DNA of 64,000 nt from an uncultured Collinsella sp. (GCA_947507155.1 CANNOC010000002.1:62001-126000); one strand, 5' to 3'. Counted from the first letter of the stretch, positions 26,972-36,928 are shown. Numbers and translations are program-made. Notes: generated from the letters alone by a model not told the origin.

Positions 26972-29635
26972 CTCTTGGACTTTGAGGGCCTCGGCCAGGC
27001 TGACTCGCTTGATAGAGCGCGTGTGCAGCAACGCCACGACCAGGTAGGTCGCAAAGCCAATGCCGGCGCATGCAACCATGGACCAAGCGGGCACGTATAT
27101 CTCGATATTGCCGTTGTAGGCGAGCAGCATCGAACGGAAGATGGCCGTGAGCGAGCCAATGATGACCGGCAGGCTCAGCACGAGCGACGCCACCACGCAC
27201 AGCGTGATCGAGCGGATGTACAGATGCGAGATCTCGCTATCGCGATAGCCAAAGACTTTCATGTAGCTGATCGAACGAGCGCTGTGGTCGATCACCGCCT
27301 TGGTCAGCAGGTACATAAACAGCAGGAAGATAAACACCGCGAGCCCAACCATCATGCCGATCATTTTGCTCATCATGCCGATGAACTGGTCGCCCACGGC
27401 GCGCATGTCGTCGGGCGTGGTGTCGCCGGCAAAGTAACGAGCATCGAGATCGAGCTTCTCGTCGCTCACATAGCCGTTAAAGTAGGCGGCGTCGTTGTCG
27501 AACAGCTCGTTAAAGTCGTCGATACTCATATAGATATTCATGTCCGACTTGGAGCCCCAGGCACAGTCCTTGCCCGCGTACTCAAGGGAATAATGCTCGC
27601 CCTCGTACTTGTCGCCGAGCGTGACCTTCTGGCCCTTGCTCCAGCCAAACTTATCGAGCAGACCGCCGCCAAAGACGACGCGTCCATCGCCGACGTTGAG
27701 GTCTTTCCAATAGCGCGAATCGGATGAAATGCCGTAGACGGAAATCGTCTCCTCGCCATTACCATCGCCGCGGTCGTATTGCAGCTGGTAAACGGCGTAT
27801 TTCTCGGCCTGCGCGATTGCGCCCGCGCCGTTGTCGGTCGTATTGACCGGGTGGATATCGTCGTTGTCAGTGTCGATCTTAGAGGCCTTGTCGATCAGGC
27901 CGATAGCCTCGCCACGGTCGCAGCCGAGGACATCGGCAAGATCGTCAAGGCGCGCGTAGAGCGCATCTTTCTTGTCCTGGACCTTGGCAAGCGCGTCCTG
28001 CGCTGCGGTCAGGCTCTCGGCAGACGGAGATGCGGTCGCGGCATCGGCTGCCGCCCGCGCCGCATCGGCCGCGTCGTCAAGCTCGTCATCGGCATCCTGG
28101 GCGGCGGAAAGCAGCGCGCCGTCAACCGACTGCAAGCGCTCGAGTGCCGACCACTGCTCGCGCTCCTCGGCAGTGCCCTCGAGCTCCAGCGGCGCCTTGA
28201 GCGTGTACTGGTGCTCGGCGACCAGGCTCGTCTCGAGGTTGTCCGCATAGTGCGTCATCGTGGGCAGAATCGCCAGGCCAAAAAGCATCAGCAGCGACGC
28301 AAATGCAATGCCCACGAAGAGCGTGGCGAAGTTGCCCAGGTTGCGCAGGAAGATACGCAGGCGGAAGCGGGAAACAAAGCCCATGCGCTCCGACAGCTGC
28401 AGGCCGCGCTTGGTGCCAGACTTGCCGCTCGCCTCGTGGCGAAGAAACTGCAGCGGCGTCTTACCCATTTTGCGAAGCAGACCCACCAGCGTGATGAGGA
28501 TGAGCGCGGCGGCGGGAACCACGGCGCACTTCACAAAGATCTCCCAGCTCCAGTACACCTGGAAGGGCGGCAGGCTGTACGAACCGTAATAGAGGCTGCG
28601 CATGGGCTCGGTAAAGAACACAACGCCGAGCGCAGTGCCCAAAAGCGCCGCGACCACGCCCACGATGGCGGGAAGCGCAAGGTAGTGCAGCACGATCTCG
28701 CGACGGCGATAACCGCTGGCGAGCAGCGTGCCGATGATGGCGCTCTCCTCCTCGATGGTCGCGTCGGTAAGGACCACAAAGACGAACGCCATGATCACGA
28801 TAATAATGTCGAGCAGCGTCATCCACATCATGGAGTCGCCGTCTACGTCGTCGCGCGCGTAGCCAATACCCTGGTTGGAATCGGCGTCGATCAGATCGTC
28901 CACGCGCGCATCGGCATCGGTCAGCGCCTCGACCATATCCTGCTCCGCATCGATGCGGTCCGCAGTGGAGAGGTCGCGATCGGTAAAGGTAAAGGAGTAG
29001 GTGTAGGCGGGCGCGCCGCCGACGTCCTCGAGCGCGGCAAAGCCGGCGTCGGTGACCTCGGCCACGCCATAGGTGATGGTGTTCACCGTAAAGTCGGAGT
29101 TGTTGAGGAACAGCGCCTGGCTATCGGGCTGAGTCATGATGCCGCAGATGGTGTAGGTGCGGCCCTCAAGCTCGACCTTATCGCCCACGGCGAGGTCGTT
29201 GTTGGTGGCGAAAACACGGTCGATCGCCACCTCGTCATCCGCCTTGGGTTCCTTGCCCTCACAGTAGGACGCGATATCGACCTTGGTGCGGTGCGCATAG
29301 GTGCGCAGCGTGCGCTTGGTGCCGTCGTCGCCGGCGGTCTTTTTGATGATGGCGTCGATGGAGAAATTCTTGTAGAGCGTGACGCCGCCGGCATCGTCAG
29401 CTGCGCCCTCGGCTGCTTTGAGTTGATTGTCGGTAGCCTCGAAGGAGGTGGTCACGCGGCCGTCTTCGATGATGTACTCGTCGCGCATGCCGTCGATGAG
29501 GCAGCCGATGGAGTGGGCCGCGAGCAAAAAGCCCGAGGTAAGGGCGATGCTTCCGCACATAAGCAAAAAGATGCCCAGGTACTTGCCGATATTGCGGCGC
29601 AGCTCGCGCGGGAGACGTTTTGCGAGAGGTGTCAT
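26969..29635 (-). CDS. FtsX/MacB-like ABC transporter permease
   Basis: An 888-residue permease starting MTPLAKRLPREL at 29635; the in-frame TTG at 29650 overlaps the ATPase end and is unlikely. It has a first membrane helix (about 20-40), a large extracytoplasmic region, three helices around residues 265-400, a second extracytoplasmic region with an Ala/Asp-rich coiled coil (about 500-570), and three final helices (about 760-885). Two FtsX-type domains fused in one chain are typical of Gram-positive lipoprotein/peptide exporters of the YknZ/MacB and BceB class. It is coupled to the ATPase immediately upstream. Substrate unknown. Confidence 0.9.
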   Translation of the reverse strand: MTPLAKRLPRELRRNIGKYLGIFLLMCGSIALTSGFLLAAHSIGCLIDGMRDEYIIEDGRVTTSFEATDNQLKAAEGAADDAGGVTLYKNFSIDAIIKKTAGDDGTKRTLRTYAHRTKVDIASYCEGKEPKADDEVAIDRVFATNNDLAVGDKVELEGRTYTICGIMTQPDSQALFLNNSDFTVNTITYGVAEVTDAGFAALEDVGGAPAYTYSFTFTDRDLSTADRIDAEQDMVEALTDADARVDDLIDADSNQGIGYARDDVDGDSMMWMTLLDIIIVIMAFVFVVLTDATIEEESAIIGTLLASGYRRREIVLHYLALPAIVGVVAALLGTALGVVFFTEPMRSLYYGSYSLPPFQVYWSWEIFVKCAVVPAAALILITLVGLLRKMGKTPLQFLRHEASGKSGTKRGLQLSERMGFVSRFRLRIFLRNLGNFATLFVGIAFASLLMLFGLAILPTMTHYADNLETSLVAEHQYTLKAPLELEGTAEEREQWSALERLQSVDGALLSAAQDADDELDDAADAARAAADAATASPSAESLTAAQDALAKVQDKKDALYARLDDLADVLGCDRGEAIGLIDKASKIDTDNDDIHPVNTTDNGAGAIAQAEKYAVYQLQYDRGDGNGEETISVYGISSDSRYWKDLNVGDGRVVFGGGLLDKFGWSKGQKVTLGDKYEGEHYSLEYAGKDCAWGSKSDMNIYMSIDDFNELFDNDAAYFNGYVSDEKLDLDARYFAGDTTPDDMRAVGDQFIGMMSKMIGMMVGLAVFIFLLFMYLLTKAVIDHSARSISYMKVFGYRDSEISHLYIRSITLCVVASLVLSLPVIIGSLTAIFRSMLLAYNGNIEIYVPAWSMVACAGIGFATYLVVALLHTRSIKRVSLAEALKVQE

Positions 29636-29643
29636 GGTGCCGC

Positions 29644-30357
<714 letters not shown>

Positions 30358-30450
30358 GGTATCCCCTATTGTTAGCCCCGTACTACTTTATGAGCGTAAT
30401 AGTAAACCTTGGCAAACTATTTTGGGGCGAGGCTTGGGATTTATTTCAGA

Positions 30451-30480
30451 CTAGTCATTGGGGACGCTCTTAAACGACTA
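30451..30480. repeat. Copy 3 of the ~29-bp 3'-end palindrome
   Basis: CTAGTCATT and AACGACTA arms surround GGGGACGCTCTTA. Here the repeat starts 5 bp beyond the TAG stop of the ABC-2 permease gene (30486-30488), so it is adjacent to the stop rather than part of it. Confidence 0.8.
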
Positions 30481-30485
30481 GGCGG

Positions 30486-31691
30486 CTAGGCGCGGGATTT
30501 GGCGCGTGCGAGGGCCAGGCCTACGGCGGCGATGGCCGCGGCAAAGAGCACCGTGACACCCAGATCGCAGGCGATATCGCCCAGCACGGTGGGCGTCAGG
30601 TCCGCGGCGAGCGCCTTGCCGATCGCGTCGTTCACCCAAAACGTCGGCACAAAATGCGCCACGGTCTGCACGGCCGAGCCCATGAGCGACAGCGGCATCC
30701 AGGCGCCGCCCAAAAACGTCATGAGCATGCCGAGCAGGTTGCCCACGCCGTTGAGCAGCTCCTCGCGCGCACCCAGGCTCGAAAGGGCAAAGCCAACGGC
30801 CAGAGGCGTGCACGCAAGGGCAAACGTCGCCGCCAGCGCCAGGCACACACGGCCCACGCCGACCTCGGCGACCGCGCCGGCAAAGCCCACGACGCCCATC
30901 ATGCTCGACACAAACCAGATGCAGACGGTGAGTACGGCGGCGGCCGCAAACACGGCAAGCGAACGCTGGCGCTCGGAGATTGGGCCGGCATCCATACGAC
31001 GCACGCGCTCGGGCTCGTTCATGCCCGAGAACACCAGCCCCACCGACACGATGACCGACGAGATAATCGCGTACGCACCAAAGTTGAAGTACGACTCAAG
31101 CGTGGCGGCGGCCGACGAGTCAACCTTGACCTGCTCGATCTCGACATTGGCACGCTTCGCGGCGGCATGCTCGGCGGCCTTGGCAACGTCGCCGTTGGAG
31201 GCAGTGGGCTCAAGTGCGGCCGCAGCGCCCGCGAGCGAGATCCAGCGCGAGGCCTCGGCAGACGAAAGCGCCGCCGCCATGGTGCCGGCACCGTAGGTCA
31301 CATCGAGCTTGGGCAGAGACTCCCCCGCGCGGGCGGCTGCAACGAGGTCGCCCTCAAACCCCTCCGGGATAAAGAACACGCAGTCGGCGCTGCCCTTGGC
31401 GCTGTTGCTCTTGGAGAGCGCGTCCGCAAGATCGTACGCATCGTCGCCGACGCCCGTGACCAGCTCAAAGCGCGAACCCAGATGCTTGGTAAGCGCACGC
31501 GAAAGGTCGCTGTCGTCGCGGTCGACCACGATCGCGTTGGCGTCGTAGGGCTTGTACTCGGTGAGCTGCGACGAGTTCCAGCTCACCGAGGCCGCGATGA
31601 ATACGCCCATGAGCGAGATGAACACCGTATAGATGAGCAGATAGAGCGGATGCGCGAGCGCCATGCGAAGCGCAGTCTTAAAGGTGCTCAT
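30486..31691 (-). CDS. ABC-2 type transporter permease, second subunit
   Basis: A 401-residue permease starting MSTFKTALRMAL at 31691, after AAGGAG. One membrane helix near residue 20-42 precedes a large external domain (about 45-220), followed by five helices to the C-terminus. This is the DrrB/YhaP/NatB-like layout. It overlaps its sister permease gene by 14 bp, so the two are translationally coupled and likely form a heterodimer with the ATPase two genes upstream. Substrate unknown; drug, peptide or lipid export fits the family. Confidence 0.87.
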   Translation of the reverse strand: MSTFKTALRMALAHPLYLLIYTVFISLMGVFIAASVSWNSSQLTEYKPYDANAIVVDRDDSDLSRALTKHLGSRFELVTGVGDDAYDLADALSKSNSAKGSADCVFFIPEGFEGDLVAAARAGESLPKLDVTYGAGTMAAALSSAEASRWISLAGAAAALEPTASNGDVAKAAEHAAAKRANVEIEQVKVDSSAAATLESYFNFGAYAIISSVIVSVGLVFSGMNEPERVRRMDAGPISERQRSLAVFAAAAVLTVCIWFVSSMMGVVGFAGAVAEVGVGRVCLALAATFALACTPLAVGFALSSLGAREELLNGVGNLLGMLMTFLGGAWMPLSLMGSAVQTVAHFVPTFWVNDAIGKALAADLTPTVLGDIACDLGVTVLFAAAIAAVGLALARAKSRA

Positions 31692-32865
31692 AGCGACTCC
31701 TTCCAAAGATCAGCGTAGCGGCGGCGACAAACACCAGGGCCATCAGGACGAGCGCGCCGGCGCGGACGGCGAAGGGCCCCAGGTCCTCAAAGAAATACAG
31801 GCGATTGAACATGTCGCAGATGAGCTTGACGGGGTTGAGCCAGCACTCGGCCGGGCAGGCGCGGGCGACGTCGTCGGCGAGCGCCATCGCCGGCTCGCCG
31901 TAGAGTCCGGCGAACAGAGCGCACGTGGTGGCAAAGCCCGTGAGGATGCCCGACTTGGACGCCTTGCCGCCCTTAACGGGAAGTGTGCCCACAAAGAGCC
32001 CCAAGCCCGTGGCGGCAAGCGCGGAAGCGGCGCCGCCCACCAGGCACAGCCCCTCGCGCCCGCCAAAGTCGACGCCCACGACCAGGCGCACGTAGCCAAT
32101 CGCAATCGTCATCGAGGCGAAGGAGACCAGCCACGAGCCCACAAAAATACCGGCCAGCGACGCCGTCTTGGAAAGGCCGCCCACGCAGCGACGTGCGCCA
32201 AGGCCCGACAGATTGGGCTGCAGGTCGACGACGCTCAAGGCGGCAAACTCGGCAGACATCATCGCGACCAGGCCAAAGAGCGCGTAGTAGTAGATGACCG
32301 TACCATCGGGCGTGGTGCGTGTCAGACTTACGCGGCGGGTGCCACCCTCGAGCGACAGGGCGCGCGCAACCGCCTCCGGGTCGGCGAGCGCCGCCGGGTT
32401 GTCTTGGGCAATCTGGGACATGAGCTCGGCATTTTGTGTATACGAGCTTGCCACCGTCTCAAGGATGCTGCGGTCAGTGAGCACCGACGACGCACGCGAG
32501 TTGTCATAGCTCGAAAGCAACGTGAGTTTGGGCGTGCCCGCGGCATCGACCGTGTAGATGCCCGCGACCTCGCCGGCCTTAAGCGCACGGTTCGCATCGG
32601 CTGCATCCTCGCACTCGTGAATCTCGAGCAGCTGATCGTCGCCCTCCTTGGCAAGCGAGGTCGCCACGTCCTTAAAGGACGAAGCGCCCCATGTTTCGTC
32701 AGCGACAACGGCTACCGGCACCGGGTCGACCTTGCCGTCAGAGCTCAGGTTCGCAAACATAAACATGAACATCGTGGAAAGCGCGACGGGAAAGACCGCG
32801 CCCCAAACCCACGTGCTCGGCCGGCGCAGCAGCGTCTTGACCGTAATGATAATGGTGTTGAACAT
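31678..32865 (-). CDS. ABC-2 type transporter permease, first subunit
   Basis: A 395-residue permease. The first helix (about 18-38) follows a basic TVKTLLRRPSTWVWG segment. An extracytoplasmic domain (about 45-190) is next, then helices from about 195 on, including YYYALFGLVAMMSAEFAAL and GILTGFATTCALFAGLYG. The C-terminus overlaps the start of the second permease by 14 bp. It follows the ATPase by 9 bp. Together the three genes encode a complete ABC-2 exporter placed divergently from a two-component system. Confidence 0.87.
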   Translation of the reverse strand: MFNTIIITVKTLLRRPSTWVWGAVFPVALSTMFMFMFANLSSDGKVDPVPVAVVADETWGASSFKDVATSLAKEGDDQLLEIHECEDAADANRALKAGEVAGIYTVDAAGTPKLTLLSSYDNSRASSVLTDRSILETVASSYTQNAELMSQIAQDNPAALADPEAVARALSLEGGTRRVSLTRTTPDGTVIYYYALFGLVAMMSAEFAALSVVDLQPNLSGLGARRCVGGLSKTASLAGIFVGSWLVSFASMTIAIGYVRLVVGVDFGGREGLCLVGGAASALAATGLGLFVGTLPVKGGKASKSGILTGFATTCALFAGLYGEPAMALADDVARACPAECWLNPVKLICDMFNRLYFFEDLGPFAVRAGALVLMALVFVAAATLIFGRSRYEHL

Positions 32866-32874
32866 GGCCGCCCC

Positions 32875-33813
32875 CTAGTCGCGCAGCTCGCGGCCGGTGA
32901 TCTCGAGGAACACGTCGTTGAGGGTCGGCGGCTCGCTCCACACGCGGCCGAGCGCAACGTCGGCGGCGCGCAATGTGTCGAGGATGTCGACCAGGTTGTG
33001 CGGACTCGTCTCGCAGGTGCAGACGAGTTCGCCGCCGGACAGATCGACGCCGAGCACGTGCTCGAGGGCGCGCAACCGCTCGACCGTGGCGGGCTCGACG
33101 GCGCCTACCTCGACGGTCACGCGCTCGCCCATCTGAATCATGCGCTTGAGCTCGTCGTTGGTGCCCTGAGCCAGCACGCGCCCGCCGTCCATGATCATGA
33201 TGCGGCTGCAGATTTGCTCGACTTCCTCCATGTAATGGCTGGTATACACCACCGTGGCGCCCTCGTCGCGCAGGCGGCAGATGCCCTCCAGGATGGCGTT
33301 GCGGCTCTGCGGGTCGACCGCCACCGTGGGCTCGTCAAAGAAGATGAGCTCGGGCTTGTGCGCGATGCCGCAGGCGATGTTGAGGCGACGCGCCAGGCCG
33401 CCCGAGAGCTTGCCGGGGCGAAACTTGGTGAAGTCGCCCAGACCGACAAAGTCAATCGCCTCGTCCACCAGCGCGCGGCGGCGCTTGCGGTCGTTAACGT
33501 AGAGACTGCAGAAATAGTCGATGTTCTCGCGCACCGTGAGCTCGTCAAACACCGCCACCTGCTGCGGCACCACGCCGATGCGGCGCTTGAGGTCATAGCG
33601 GGCGGGCGTCATGGGTTCGCCGAACAGCTCGATGGTGCCTTTGTCGTAGGCAAGCAGCTGCAAAATGCAGTTGATGGACGTGGTCTTGCCCGAGCCGTTG
33701 GGGCCCAGCAGGCCAAAGATCTCGCCGGGGGCGATGCTCAGGCTAAAGTGGTCGAGCGCGATAAGGTCGTCGTAGCGCTTGACGAGGTTTTCGACGTGGA
33801 CGATGTCTGTCAT
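32875..33813 (-). CDS. ABC-2 exporter ATPase (DrrA/NatA type)
   Basis: A 312-residue ATP-binding subunit. Walker A is GPNGSGKTT near residue 38, the Q-loop includes IGVVPQQVAVFDELTVREN, the signature is KLSGGLARRLNIA near 140, Walker B is LIFFDEPTVAVDP near 158 and the switch His follows VVYTSHYMEEVEQ. A C-terminal domain of about 85 residues after the ATPase core is usual in DrrA/CcmA-like subunits. It is the first gene of the exporter operon. The 196 bp upstream are shared with the divergent histidine kinase. Confidence 0.94.
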   Translation of the reverse strand: MTDIVHVENLVKRYDDLIALDHFSLSIAPGEIFGLLGPNGSGKTTSINCILQLLAYDKGTIELFGEPMTPARYDLKRRIGVVPQQVAVFDELTVRENIDYFCSLYVNDRKRRRALVDEAIDFVGLGDFTKFRPGKLSGGLARRLNIACGIAHKPELIFFDEPTVAVDPQSRNAILEGICRLRDEGATVVYTSHYMEEVEQICSRIMIMDGGRVLAQGTNDELKRMIQMGERVTVEVGAVEPATVERLRALEHVLGVDLSGGELVCTCETSPHNLVDILDTLRAADVALGRVWSEPPTLNDVFLEITGRELRD

Positions 33814-34009
33814 GAGGCGGCCCTCCTGTTGATTGCGGCCCGGTACGATTGCATCATCGCAGGAGCCGCCGGCGCGCGCCAGTGAGCTTTGTCACGAGTG
33901 CGGGGCTTGGCCGTGTGGCCGCCGACGCCCCCGATTTGTCGCGCGGGAGGAATGTCACGGTTGCGCAGGCGACCCCTCCACTACGCGCGGCTTCGCGTAC
34001 AATACCCGT
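33814..34009. other. Divergent promoter region between ABC exporter and two-component genes
   Basis: This 196-bp region must hold both promoters. I see no clear palindromic operator. Sharing it suggests the response regulator may control the exporter, as in many NarL-type systems beside ABC-2 genes (inference). Confidence 0.4.
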
Positions 34010-35152
34010 ATGAACAGGCTTTTCGACAAATCGATCGTGCTGGCGTGCTGCATCGCAGCCGCCACGGGCCTTGCTGTGGACGCTCGCCTGGTCGCGGCGT
34101 TTTGCCTTGGCGTTATTGCCACCTCGCTGGCCGAGGTCGCACAGGAAGAACGCGCCCGGCGCACAAGCGAGGCCGCGAGCTACGCTTACATCATCGCGGC
34201 TGTCTTCGTGCCGCCGTTTGTGCCGTTTGCGCCTCTCGCCCTCTATGACATCGCGCGGCGCGTGCGCCGTGAACACGTTTGGGTCGCGTTGGGCATTGGC
34301 GTCGCCTTTGTCTTCGCACTCGTCGCGGACCTACGCGCCGACGCGCTCACCGCCCGAACGCTTCTACTGACCGCCATCCTTTCAGTTGCCGCCACCTTGT
34401 TATCGCTACGTACCGCCCAGTTGGAGCGCGAGCAGCAGCGCATGCGCCGCATCCGCGACGAGCTGCAGGAACGAGCTCTCGCGCTCGAAGCGCGCAACCG
34501 CGACCTTGCCGATCGTCAGGACTACGAAGTCGAGCTCGCGACACTCGCCGAACGCGCCCGTATCGCGCGCGAGATCCACGATAACGTCGGCCACCAGCTC
34601 ACGCGCGCCTCGCTGCAGACCGAGGCCCTGCGCGTCGTGCACGCCGACGAGCCCAGGGTTGCCGCCGATTTCGCCGACGTCAAACGCACGGTTGACGAGG
34701 CGCTCCAGCTTGTGCGCACCAGCGTCCACGCGCTCAACGACAACGCCGTCGACCTTTCCGTGCAGCTCGAATGCATTGTCGAAGGCGCGCACTCGGACGG
34801 CGGCCCGCAGATTGAGCTTGAAGTTATGGCCGAACATGCGCCCGCAAACGTCGCCAACTGCTTTGCGGCGGTCCTGCGCGAGGCGCTCTCCAACACCATG
34901 CGCCACGCTTGCGCCCGTACTGTCACCGTACGGTGCATGGAGCATCCGTCGTTTTACCAGCTCATCGTTACCGACGATGGCACGGGCGGGGTCCAAGCAA
35001 GCAGCCGCGGCGCCGCGGAGGGCATGGGGCTTGCCTCCATGCGCGAGCGCATCGAGGCGCTTGGCGGCACCTTCACCGCCGGTCCGCGTGCCGGCGCCGG
35101 CGGCTGGCGCGTGTTTGCCACCGTTCCCAAACAGCAAGGAGATGAGGACTGA
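34010..35152 (+). CDS. Sensor histidine kinase, HisKA_3 (NarX/DesK class)
   Basis: A 380-residue kinase. The start at 34010 (MNRLFDKSIVL) is chosen because a helical membrane region begins at once; the frame extends upstream as Cys/Arg-rich sequence in the promoter region. About five or six hydrophobic helices (residues 8-135) are followed by a coiled coil (about 140-180). The dimerisation/phosphoacceptor helix is ARIAREIHDNVGHQL (His near residue 192), and the HATPase domain carries LREALSNTMRHA and GTGG. The stop overlaps the response regulator start by one base (TGATG). The stimulus is unknown; a membrane or lipid signal is plausible given the lack of a large sensor domain. Confidence 0.92.
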   Translation: MNRLFDKSIVLACCIAAATGLAVDARLVAAFCLGVIATSLAEVAQEERARRTSEAASYAYIIAAVFVPPFVPFAPLALYDIARRVRREHVWVALGIGVAFVFALVADLRADALTARTLLLTAILSVAATLLSLRTAQLEREQQRMRRIRDELQERALALEARNRDLADRQDYEVELATLAERARIAREIHDNVGHQLTRASLQTEALRVVHADEPRVAADFADVKRTVDEALQLVRTSVHALNDNAVDLSVQLECIVEGAHSDGGPQIELEVMAEHAPANVANCFAAVLREALSNTMRHACARTVTVRCMEHPSFYQLIVTDDGTGGVQASSRGAAEGMGLASMRERIEALGGTFTAGPRAGAGGWRVFATVPKQQGDED

Positions 35153-35781
35153 TGAGGCTCATCGTTGTCGACGACGACCGCTTGGTGGTCGATTCGCTCA
35201 AGATTATCCTGGGCGCCCAGCCGCAGATCGAAGTGGTGGGCACCGGTGCCAACGGCAACGATGCGGTTTCGCTCTATGCCGAACACGCGCCCGATATCGC
35301 ACTGCTCGACATTCAGATGCCGGGGCGTGACGGACTTTCGGCGGCACGCGAGATCCTTGAGCACGACCCCGCGGCACGCGTCGTGTTTTTGACGACATTC
35401 TCGGATGACGAGTACATTGTGTCGGCGCTCAAGCTGGGCGCCCGCGGCTACCTGATCAAAACCGATGTCGCCGCCATTCCACCGGCGTTGGAGCAGGTCA
35501 TGGACGGTAGGCGCGTGCTCGAGGGCAAGGCGATCGAGGACATCGATTTTGACGGAACGGGCGTTGAGGCGGGCACACTCCGCCGGCCCGCGGCCTTTGT
35601 CAGCCTGACCGACCGCGAGTTCGAAGTCGCCGAGCTCATCGCCCGTGGCCTCGACAACAAGGAGATTGCCGCCACGGCATACATGGGCGAAGGCACCGTG
35701 CGCAACCACATCAGCTCAATCCTTGCCAAAATGGGCCTGCGCAACCGCACGCAGATTGCCATCGCCTACCTGCGAGGGTAA
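35152..35781 (+). CDS. NarL/LuxR-type response regulator
   Basis: A 209-residue regulator. The receiver domain (1-120) has the acidic pocket D7-D9, phosphoacceptor D53 in IALLDIQMP, Thr in FLTTFSDDEY and Lys in YLIKTD. A linker leads to a LuxR-type helix-turn-helix (about 148-205; LTDREFEVAELIARGLDNKE, then GEGTVRNHISSILAKMGLRN). It is the cognate partner of the kinase encoded just upstream, with one base of overlap. The probable target is the divergent ABC-2 exporter operon or itself (inferred from position). Confidence 0.94.
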   Translation: MRLIVVDDDRLVVDSLKIILGAQPQIEVVGTGANGNDAVSLYAEHAPDIALLDIQMPGRDGLSAAREILEHDPAARVVFLTTFSDDEYIVSALKLGARGYLIKTDVAAIPPALEQVMDGRRVLEGKAIEDIDFDGTGVEAGTLRRPAAFVSLTDREFEVAELIARGLDNKEIAATAYMGEGTVRNHISSILAKMGLRNRTQIAIAYLRG

Positions 35782-35841
35782 TTACCCAACGGCCGACCAC
35801 CCCGGCATAGCAAAATGGCTGCTACCGTTTTAATGCCATTT

Positions 35842-35995
35842 CAAAACTATGCCGGTTTACTACGATGAATCGCCCACCTTCGACCACGGTAAATTGCGCG
35901 CTTGCAAAACCGCAGGTAGAACGCTTGCAATATTTAGAAAAATGCAGTCATGGTCGGGAATGTCGAATTCATCGTAGTAAACCGACATAGTTTTG
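35842..35995 (-). repeat. Palindromic intergenic element A (154 bp)
   Basis: Arms 35842-35870 and 35966-35995 are complementary over about 29 bp (CAAAACTATGCCGGTTTAC outermost on the left). The core contains GACCACGG and CATGGTCG partners and CGCAGGTAGAACG, the reverse complement of the motif shared with elements B and C. It lies in the convergent gap between the response regulator and echF. Confidence 0.8.
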
Positions 35996-36087
35996 TTCGG
36001 GCGGCCCTGCACGGGTGCCTCCGCAAGCCTCGCGGGACCAAAATGATCCGTTTTCTTCCGCCCGCGGAGATCGGCTGACGGCGCCCG

Positions 36088-36245
36088 CCACGAAATCAGC
36101 CCATCCACTACGTTTGACTCAATATTCCCGACCATGCCCGCTTTTCATGAAAAATCGCAGGCGTTCTACCTGCGATTTTGTTTTCGCGTTTTTTGGCATG
36201 GTTGAGGGTAGCGGCTTAAACGTAGTAGATGGGCCCATTTCGTGG
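36088..36245 (+). repeat. Palindromic intergenic element B (158 bp)
   Basis: Arms 36088-36117 and 36216-36245 (CCACGAAAT outermost, ACTACGTTT innermost) pair with a few mismatches. The core holds CGACCATGCC and GGCATGGTTG partners and CGTTCTACCTGCGATTTTG. Both flanks, before and after the element, carry a CCAAAATGATCCGTTTTC direct repeat (about 36041 and 36280). Confidence 0.8.
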
Positions 36246-36339
36246 CAGACGGGTCACGTGGCAGCCCTCGCAAGGCCAAAATGATCCGTTTTCCTCCGTC
36301 CCCGAGGGATCAGGGGCTGGTACTGATATGGTGTCATTT

Positions 36340-36493
36340 CAAAACTATGCCGGATTACGGGGCTAAAGTCGGGGCCCTCATCCATACCCGCGTTTTCTGC
36401 AAAATGACGGTTCGTCTACCTGCGGTTTTAATTTCGTGGTTTTCGATATGGTCGGAGGTTCGCAATCCAGCCCCGTAATCCGGCATAGTTTTG
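36340..36493 (+). repeat. Palindromic intergenic element C (154 bp)
   Basis: Arms 36340-36364 and 36469-36493 are perfectly complementary over 25 bp. The outer 14 bp (CAAAACTATGCCGG) match element A but the inner part differs on both arms in a compensating way. The core has GTCTACCTGCGGTTTT in the same orientation as element B and an ATATGGTCGG partner segment. Confidence 0.82.
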
Positions 36494-36524
36494 TTCGCGG
36501 CGGTCCAACCGCGCGTTTAAGCGC

Positions 36525-36558
36525 GGGGCCGGTGGGGCATTTTTGCCCCACCGGCCCC
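36525..36558 (-). terminator. 14-bp GC hairpin after the hydrogenase operon
   Basis: GGGGCCGGTGGGGC (36525-36538) pairs perfectly with 36545-36558 around a 6-nt loop, 21 bp past the echF stop. There is no T-tract downstream on the minus strand, so it acts as a terminator only by its strength, or as a transcript 3'-end protector. Confidence 0.65.
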
Positions 36559-36579
36559 TATTCCAGCTCTATTCCAGCG

Positions 36580-36921
36580 CTACTCCGGCTTAGTTTCTAC
36601 CGTGGGAGTCTTGTTCGCCGCGACTGGAGTGCGGGCGGTGTCCATAGTCAGGCAGTGCTTGGGACAGCTTTCGATACACTCGCCGCATACCACGCAGGCA
36701 TACGGATCGATCGACCAGGTACCGCCCTTGCGATCGACCGCAAGCGCGCCCGCCGGACAGCGACGCGCGCACATGCCGCAGCAAATGCACACGTCCATGT
36801 CGTTAACGATGTGCCCGCGCAGGCGCTCGGGCGCCACGAGATTCTCCTGCGGATAGCAAACCGTGACCGGCCGCTTGACCATAGAACCCAAGGCCGTCTT
36901 GGCAAATGTCAGTAAACTCAT
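36580..36921 (-). CDS. echF: Ech hydrogenase ferredoxin-like subunit (EchF/NuoI type)
   Basis: A 113-residue iron-sulfur protein. Two 4Fe-4S motifs, CICCGMCARRCP and CVVCGECIESCP, each donate three cysteines plus the distal one to the other cluster, as in NuoI/HycF/EchF. A short basic N-terminus docks on the membrane arm and a Thr/Pro-rich tail ends the protein. It would pass electrons between soluble ferredoxin and the small subunit. It is the last gene of the hydrogenase operon, 7 bp after echE. Confidence 0.92.
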   Translation of the reverse strand: MSLLTFAKTALGSMVKRPVTVCYPQENLVAPERLRGHIVNDMDVCICCGMCARRCPAGALAVDRKGGTWSIDPYACVVCGECIESCPKHCLTMDTARTPVAANKTPTVETKPE

Positions 36922-36928
36922 GCCGCGC

